A stretch of DNA of 10,032 bases. Origin: Desulfarculus sp. (GTDB lineage: Bacteria; Desulfobacterota; Desulfarculia; Desulfarculales; Desulfarculaceae). The notes under the pieces are model-generated. The model was not told the DNA's origin. It worked only from the letters and a program-made list of their open reading frames with translations, and ran no database searches. The stretch lies in the NCBI GenBank assembly GCA_020216625.1, contig JAIUYB010000047.1:1-10032 (forward strand), in the 5' to 3' direction. A program made the position numbers and the translations under genes. Of this stretch, positions 5,793 through 10,032 are shown in pieces; within the stretch, counting starts at the first letter, position 1, and the number at the start of each line of letters is the position of its first letter.

Positions 5793-6812
5793 ATGCCCAA
5801 ATCCGACCGCAAGCACAAACCCCGCAACATGGCCGAACAGGTGCGCCGTCTGCTAACGCTCTTCACGCCCGAGGACCGGGTGCTGATCACCATCGCCGCC
5901 GACCCCGACGCCCTGGGTTCGGCCCTGGCCTTCAAGCGGCTGCTCTGGCGGCGGGTGGCCGGGGTCACCATCGCCCGCCACAACGAGATCACCCGCCCCG
6001 ACAACCTGGCCATGGTCCGCTTGCTCAAGATCCCATTGGAATCATTGAAACAACTGCGGATAGACGATTTCAGCAAGCGGGTGATGGTCGACAGCCAGCC
6101 CCACCACAGCAAGGACTTCGAGCGCATCCCCCAGCACGTGATCATCGACCACCATCCGGTGGGAGACAGCGCCGAGAAGACGCCCTTCGTGGACATCCGC
6201 CCCCGCTACGGAGCCACCAGCAGCATCCTCACCGAATACCTGCGCGCGGCCAGGATCAAGCCCTCCACCCGCCTGGCCACGGCCCTGGTCTATGGCATCA
6301 AGAACGACACCGCCGGCTTTCAGCGCCCGGCCCTGGCCGAGGACGTGGCCGCCTTGCAGTTCCTGTTCCCCAAGGCCAACCAGGCCCTGTTGCGCAACAT
6401 TGAGTTCAGCGAGATGCGCCTGAAGGACCTGGAGGTCCTGCGCCAGGCCCTGGGAGAATACGTGGTCCGCCGTCACGGCATCTTCGTGCACCTGGGGGCC
6501 TGCAAGAGCCCGGACAATTTGGTGCAGATCGCCGACTTTTTTCTGAAGGTGGACAGCGTGGACTTCACCGCCGCCAGCGGAACCCACCACGACAATCTGG
6601 TGATCGTGATGCGCAACATGGGCGCGCGCATGAGCGCCGGGGTTATGGCCCAGCGCGCCTTTGGCGACCTGGGTCCGGCCGGAGGGCACAAGGCCATGGC
6701 TCGGGCCGAGTTGCCCCTGAAGGCGCTCAAGGAACGCCTGGGCGACGTCAAGGACGCCACCCTCAAGGATTTCGTGATCAGCCGCTTGTTGCGCCGGCCC
6801 CAGAAGCGCTAG
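5793..6812 (+). CDS. DHH/DHHA1 family phosphoesterase (NrnA-like oligoribonuclease / pAp phosphatase)
   Basis: The 339-residue cytoplasmic protein has the two-domain DHH-DHHA1 plan. Motif I is AADPDALGSA (35-44), motif II VMVDSQP (97-103), motif III IIDHHP (117-122) and motif IV GIKNDTAGF (168-176). The DHHA1 part ends with GPAGGHKAMARAEL (294-307). D37, D39, D100, H120 and D172 are the likely metal ligands. The family degrades nanoRNAs or 3'-phosphoadenosine 5'-phosphate, or hydrolyses cyclic dinucleotides; NrnA-like is the best fit by size. In motif I the usual His four residues before the first Asp is Thr33, so metal binding may differ. The start at 5793 is the only usable one after an upstream stop. 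The GAGG (5787-5790) is only two bases from the ATG, closer than normal, so expression may be low; an internal ATG at 5829 has no ribosome site. The gene is monocistronic by layout. Confidence 0.87.
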   Translation: MPKSDRKHKPRNMAEQVRRLLTLFTPEDRVLITIAADPDALGSALAFKRLLWRRVAGVTIARHNEITRPDNLAMVRLLKIPLESLKQLRIDDFSKRVMVDSQPHHSKDFERIPQHVIIDHHPVGDSAEKTPFVDIRPRYGATSSILTEYLRAARIKPSTRLATALVYGIKNDTAGFQRPALAEDVAALQFLFPKANQALLRNIEFSEMRLKDLEVLRQALGEYVVRRHGIFVHLGACKSPDNLVQIADFFLKVDSVDFTAASGTHHDNLVIVMRNMGARMSAGVMAQRAFGDLGPAGGHKAMARAELPLKALKERLGDVKDATLKDFVISRLLRRPQKR

Positions 6813-6830
6813 ACGGGGCCTCGGATTTTT
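6794..6830 (+). terminator. Intrinsic terminator overlapping the end of the DHH gene
   Basis: GGCCCC (6796-6801) pairs with GGGGCC (6815-6820), and flanking CC/GG can extend the stem past a two-base bulge. The stop codon (6810-6812) is inside the 13-base loop. A run of five T (6826-6830) follows, as in a rho-independent terminator. Confidence 0.5.
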
Positions 6831-7155
6831 CGTCTCGCCGCCGCCCGCTTGGTTGCGGTCCGGCTTGGGTCAAGGGGACATCCGCGATTCATACAGCCCC
6901 AATGGCTTGGCCGCCACGCCCCCTCCCACCCGATCAGTCAGAATCAGGGCCTATGCCTCGCCCTCGGCCGAATAAAACCGGCGCCACCCCGCCAGCCCAT
7001 TAATCGGCTTGTTCATGGATCACTTGTCCCGCGATATCAATTCGCTTGGCGAGGCATCCACAAAAGGCTTGGCCTTATCGATCATGGCCACCATCTCCGG
7101 TGGCCTGCGTTGTCCGGTAATCTTCATCGCAGCACAGTCAAGAAATGGAAATCTA
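6831..7155. other. Tail-to-tail intergenic stretch between the DHH gene and uvrB
   Basis: This region between convergent genes is less GC-rich than its surroundings and has no long frame with coding character. It holds a 35-codon minus-strand frame (7020-7127), an in-frame 21-codon frame right after it (6951-7016), and a perfect 7-base inverted repeat, GGCCACC-N6-GGTGGCC (7086-7105), inside the first frame. That repeat, about 50 bases after the uvrB stop, could serve as the uvrB transcript end, although no U run follows it. Nothing else was recognised. Confidence 0.6.
7020..7127 (-). CDS. Possible 35-residue small protein downstream of uvrB (FlgM-like N-terminus?)
   Basis: This minus-strand ATG frame begins 28 bases after the uvrB stop and encodes 35 residues starting MKITGQRRPPEMVAMIDKAK and ending SELISRDK. 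The opening MKITG..PPE resembles, from memory, the start of short anti-sigma-28 (FlgM) proteins of some Desulfobacterota. A real FlgM is about 90-100 residues, and its sigma-binding C-terminal half is absent here. Two codons after the TGA stop the same frame reopens at an ATG (7016) for 21 residues (MNKPINGLAGWRRFYSAEGE...). There is no good ribosome site, and third-position G/C (about two thirds) is below that of the neighbouring genes. It could be a decayed gene fragment, a small protein translated from the uvrB transcript, or chance. Confidence 0.22.
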   Translation of the reverse strand: MKITGQRRPPEMVAMIDKAKPFVDASPSELISRDK

Positions 7156-9201
7156 TCACCCCCTCCACTTCAACTCTTCCGCCTCCAGATCCCGGATCCG
7201 GTCCCGCACGATGGCCGCCTCCTCGAACTTCAACTCACCCGAGAGGCGGTGCATCTCCTGGCGCAGCTCCTTGATCAGCCGGGGCAGGTCCTCGGGCCGG
7301 CGGCCGGGCTCGTCGTCCACCGCCACCTCCACGTAATCCGAGGCGATCTCGTGGGGCAGCATGGCCCCGATGGCCTTGATGATGGTCTGGGGGGTGATGC
7401 CGTGCTCGGCGTTGTAGGCCTGTTGCAGCTCGCGGCGGCGGGCGGTCTCCTCCATGGCCCGGGCCATGGAGTCGGTGATCTGGTCGGCGTAGAGGATCAC
7501 CCGGCCGCCCACGTTGCGCGCCGCCCGGCCGGTGGTCTGGATCAGGCTGCGGGTGGAGCGCAGGAAGCCCTCGCGGTCGGCGTCCAGGATGGCCACGCAG
7601 GTCACCTCGGGCAGGTCCAGGCCCTCGCGCAAGAGGTTGATGCCCACCAGCACGTCGAAGACCCCCTGGCGCAGCTCGCGTAGAATCTGCACCCGTTCGA
7701 TGGTGTCGATGTCGCTGTGCAGGTAGCGGACCTTGAGACCGTTTTCCTTCAGGTAATCGGTCAGCTCCTCGGCCATGCGCTTGGTGAGCGTGGTGACCAG
7801 GGCCCGCTCGCCGCGCGCGGCCACCTCGCGCAGCACTCCCATCACGTCGTCCACCTGGCCCGAGGCCGGGCGCACCTCGATGACGGGATCCATCAGGCCG
7901 GTGGGGCGGATGATCTGCTCCACCACCGCCCCGCCGCTCATCTTCAGCTCGTAGTCGGCCGGGGTGGCCGAGACATAGATCACCTGGTCAACGAGGGCGC
8001 TGAACTCCTCGAACATCAGGGGCCGGTTGTCCAGGGCGCTGGGCAGGCGGAAGCCGAACTCCACCAGGGTCTCCTTGCGCGAGCGGTCGCCGCGATACAT
8101 CCCCCCCACCTGGGGCACCGTGATATGGCTCTCGTCGATGAACAGGAGCCACTCGCGAGGGAAATAGTCCAGCAGGGTGGGCGGGGGCTGGCCGGGAGCG
8201 CGGCCGGTCAGGTGGCGGGAGTAGTTCTCGATGCCGTGGCAGTAGCCCAGCTCTTTCATCATCTCCAGGTCAAAGAGCGTGCGCTCGCGGATGCGCTGGG
8301 CCTCCAGCAGCCGACCGGTGCTCTCAAAAAGCGCGATGCGCTCGGCCAGCTCGGCCCGGATGGCGCTCATGGCCTCGTTGCGGATGGCCTCGGTGGTGAC
8401 GTAGTGGCTGGCCGGGAAGATGGTCACGGTCTTGGCCCGGTCCACCGCCACTCCGCGCAGGGGGTCGATGAAGCTGATGGCCTCGATCTCGTCGCCAAAA
8501 AAGGTAAGGCGCACCGCCCGGTCCTCCTCGTAGGCCGGGAAGATCTCCAGGTTCTCGCCGCGGACCCGGAAGGTTCCGCGGTGGAAGTCGTACTCGTTGC
8601 GCTCGTAGAGCATCTCGATCAGCTTGCGGATCACCGCCTCGCGGCCAGGCTCGTCGCCCACCTGGAGGTGCAGGAGCTGGCCGGCATAGGCCTCGGGCGA
8701 GCCCAGGCCGTAGATGCAGGAGACGCTCGCCACGATGATGACGTCTGGCCGGGTGAGGAGCGCGAAGGTGGCGGCGTGGCGCATCTTGTCGATCTGCTCG
8801 TTGATGGAGCTGTCTTTTTCGATGTAGGTGTCGCTGGCCGGGATGTAGGCCTCGGGCTGGTAATAATCGTAGTAGCTGACGAAATACTCCACCGCGTTGT
8901 GGGGAAAGAGCGCCTTGAACTCGCCGTAGAGCTGGGCGGCCAGGGTCTTGTTGGGGGCCAGGACCAGGGCCGGCTTGTTGGCGTTGGCGATGACCCCGGC
9001 CATGGTGAAGGTCTTGCCCGAGCCGGTGACGCCCAGGAGCACCTGGTGCTTGAGGCCCTCGGCCACCCCGCGCGAAAGCTCGGCGATGGCCCGGGGCTGG
9101 TCGCCCTGGGGGGTGTATTCGCTGACCAGTTGGAACACGCCGCCGCCCGGAGCGGGCCGGGTGGCGTAGTATTGGGAGGTGTTTTCCTCGCTGTGGGGCA
9201 T
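7156..9201 (-). CDS. uvrB: UvrABC excinuclease subunit B
   Basis: The 681-residue protein is UvrB, the damage-verifying helicase-like subunit of nucleotide excision repair. It is loaded by UvrA and then recruits UvrC for incision. Motifs in order: GDQPRAI (33-39), Walker A GVTGSGKT (57-64), the beta-hairpin region [20 protein letters not shown] (110-129), DESH Walker B (356-359), SATP (411-414), [11 protein letters not shown] (523-533), QTTGRAARN (555-563), and the C-terminal UVR motif (about 641-675, with [13 protein letters not shown]) that contacts UvrC. All catalytic motifs look intact. The ATG at 9201 has GGGAG four bases upstream. It gives about 20 extra residues before the usual start-like VFQLVSEY (22-29), where a GTG could also begin. 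It follows an AbiGi-like gene by 60 bases on the same strand. No obvious LexA box was seen. Confidence 0.98.
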   Translation of the reverse strand: MPHSEENTSQYYATRPAPGGGVFQLVSEYTPQGDQPRAIAELSRGVAEGLKHQVLLGVTGSGKTFTMAGVIANANKPALVLAPNKTLAAQLYGEFKALFPHNAVEYFVSYYDYYQPEAYIPASDTYIEKDSSINEQIDKMRHAATFALLTRPDVIIVASVSCIYGLGSPEAYAGQLLHLQVGDEPGREAVIRKLIEMLYERNEYDFHRGTFRVRGENLEIFPAYEEDRAVRLTFFGDEIEAISFIDPLRGVAVDRAKTVTIFPASHYVTTEAIRNEAMSAIRAELAERIALFESTGRLLEAQRIRERTLFDLEMMKELGYCHGIENYSRHLTGRAPGQPPPTLLDYFPREWLLFIDESHITVPQVGGMYRGDRSRKETLVEFGFRLPSALDNRPLMFEEFSALVDQVIYVSATPADYELKMSGGAVVEQIIRPTGLMDPVIEVRPASGQVDDVMGVLREVAARGERALVTTLTKRMAEELTDYLKENGLKVRYLHSDIDTIERVQILRELRQGVFDVLVGINLLREGLDLPEVTCVAILDADREGFLRSTRSLIQTTGRAARNVGGRVILYADQITDSMARAMEETARRRELQQAYNAEHGITPQTIIKAIGAMLPHEIASDYVEVAVDDEPGRRPEDLPRLIKELRQEMHRLSGELKFEEAAIVRDRIRDLEAEELKWRG

Positions 9202-9238
9202 GGGACTCCCGCGCGCGGCCGGGTTCGGGGGGACCTGC

Positions 9239-9260
9239 CCCGCCGGGCCGGTGCGGCGGG
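9239..9260. repeat. GC-rich hairpin between the AbiGi-like gene and uvrB
   Basis: Perfect 7-base arms CCCGCCG (9239-9245) and CGGCGGG (9254-9260) flank an 8-base loop directly after the AbiGi-like stop at 9262. No T run follows on either strand, so it is not a typical terminator. It could attenuate or stabilise a shared transcript. Confidence 0.4.
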
Positions 9261-9261
9261 A

Positions 9262-9954
9262 CTAGGAGAAGGTTATCTCGCCATAATAATCCGGCAAGTC
9301 CTGACGAAAGCGCTTGGCGTATTGGGCTGGGAAGATCACCCGGCGCACGTCGGCCAGGCTGAACTCCAAGCTGCCGAAGACGCGCCACTCCCGCTCCATG
9401 TAATAGTTCTCCGGGTCGTCGGCCGGCAGGCCCTCGCGGTAGAACTTCACCAGGCCGAAGAAATTGTAGACCAGGGAGGTCCATAACTCGCGCACCGCGG
9501 CCTGGTCCAGGCCCGGCAGGTCCTCCAGCTGGCGGAAGAGCCGCCACACCCGCTGGTGCTCGCGGTCGAAGTGCTGGCCGCGGGTCTCGTCCGGCCCGCC
9601 GGCCGGGCCGGGGCTGGCGTTGGCCGCCACGTAGAACACCGGGTTGGCCCCTCGCTGGCTGAGGAAGGACTTGCCAAAGGCCAGGCCGAAGCGGGAGAAC
9701 TTGCCCATGTGGATGGCCAGGTCCGGCACCGGGATGTCGGAGAAACAGACCAGGTTGGCCTTGTAGAACTCGTTGCCCGAAAAGCTCTTGTCGTCGCTGT
9801 AGCTGATGGCGGTGCTTTTGTCGGTGCCCAACACGCCGCTGCGCAGGATCTCCACCAGCAGGGCGTACTGCCGCTCGGCCGCGTCGGGCAGGTTGCCCAG
9901 GCGGCGGCCCACGAAGTGGGTCAGCTCATCGGAGACATAGCGTTGCACCGACAT
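9262..9954 (-). CDS. AbiGi-family protein (abortive-infection antitoxin-like)
   Basis: The 230-residue soluble protein matches the AbiGi family, the putative antitoxin half of the lactococcal AbiG phage-abortion system. Visible signatures are MSVQRYVSDELTHFVGR at the N-terminus (1-17), LVCFSDIP (68-75), HMGKFSRFGLAFGKSFL (82-98), GANPVFYVA (102-110) and YYMEREWRVFG (184-194). The segment about 111-130 is Gly/Pro-rich and probably a loop. The start is well supported: GGGAGGA is about 7 bases upstream. The gene lies 21 bases after the end of an unseen minus-strand gene and 60 bases before uvrB. No AbiGii-like toxin is visible, so it may be an orphan, or its partner may lie beyond the window. 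Family assignment rests on motif recall; many chromosomal members have no tested role. Confidence 0.78.
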   Translation of the reverse strand: MSVQRYVSDELTHFVGRRLGNLPDAAERQYALLVEILRSGVLGTDKSTAISYSDDKSFSGNEFYKANLVCFSDIPVPDLAIHMGKFSRFGLAFGKSFLSQRGANPVFYVAANASPGPAGGPDETRGQHFDREHQRVWRLFRQLEDLPGLDQAAVRELWTSLVYNFFGLVKFYREGLPADDPENYYMEREWRVFGSLEFSLADVRRVIFPAQYAKRFRQDLPDYYGEITFS

Positions 9955-9975
9955 GGTGGTTTCCTCCCGGATTCA

Positions 9976-10032
9976 TCAGGCCGCGGCGGGCTGGTCTACG
10001 CTCTGGGCCGCGGACTGGCGCGGGGAGAGAAT
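9976..10032 (-). CDS. C-terminal end of an upstream gene (partial, product unknown)
   Basis: The minus-strand frame entering from the right edge encodes 18 residues (ILSPRQSAAQSVDQPAAA) and ends in TGA at 9976-9978. Sixteen of the 18 codons end in G or C, as in the true genes here, and the stop lies 21 bases before the AbiGi-like ATG, a usual operon spacing. The Ala/Gln/Pro-rich tail gives no clue to the family. One other minus frame is also open here but has fewer G/C third positions. Confidence 0.42.
   Translation of the reverse strand: MLSPRQSAAQSVDQPAAA

Noticed and set aside
6849..7274. + strand frame of about 141 codons across the intergenic region into uvrB antisense
   Set aside because: No ribosome site, no motif, and most of its later part is antisense to uvrB; codon use does not match the real genes.
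7717..9486. Long + strand open frame opposite uvrB
   Set aside because: Low-complexity composition with no recognisable domain; it runs over uvrB and into the AbiGi-like gene, both firmly supported on the minus strand.

Overview
The window is a GC-rich, densely coded chromosomal segment. The codon usage (third positions almost all G or C), the mix of genes (a sigma-54 activator, a CitMHS carrier, a transcarboxylase-5S-like carboxyltransferase, an NrnA-like DHH protein, UvrB) and the protein style suggest a Desulfobacterota-type (former Deltaproteobacteria) anaerobe. That placement is an inference, not a match to a genome.

Left part (1-3905, + strand): the C-terminal two thirds of the effector part of a sigma-54 enhancer-binding regulator is followed by a 252-base gap and then a tight three-gene operon: a CitMHS-family carrier, an AtuA-family (DUF1446) protein, and a small AtuA-related protein that overlaps it by four bases (ATGA). 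The gap contains a good -24/-12 promoter (836-851) and, about 170-190 bases upstream of the predicted transcription start, two dyads of the same form (TTCYA-N6-TRGAA) whose centres are 23 bases apart. Together these look like a complete regulator/enhancer/promoter/operon circuit for uptake and use of a citrate-like or branched organic acid.

Middle (3906-6830): two hairpins separate the convergent operon end from a minus-strand carboxyltransferase gene (transcarboxylase 5S / OadA / PycB type, with no biotin-carrier domain). A divergent 217-base region carries a plausible sigma-70 promoter for that gene. A DHH-family phosphoesterase (NrnA-like) is read in the + direction and ends in a hairpin followed by a T run.

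Right part (6831-10032, minus strand): a 343-base non-coding or weakly coding stretch holds a 35-codon small reading frame just downstream of uvrB. Then come uvrB (complete) and, 60 bases upstream of it, an AbiGi-family gene (antitoxin side of the AbiG abortive-infection system). The last 57 bases look like the C-terminus of another minus-strand gene 21 bases upstream of the AbiGi-like gene. The close same-strand packing suggests that this unknown gene, the AbiGi-like gene and uvrB may share a transcript.

No rRNA, tRNA, CRISPR array, transposase or attachment site was seen. The most interesting items are the sigma-54 circuit controlling the carrier/AtuA operon, the AbiGi-like gene with no visible AbiGii partner beside uvrB, and the small frame after uvrB.
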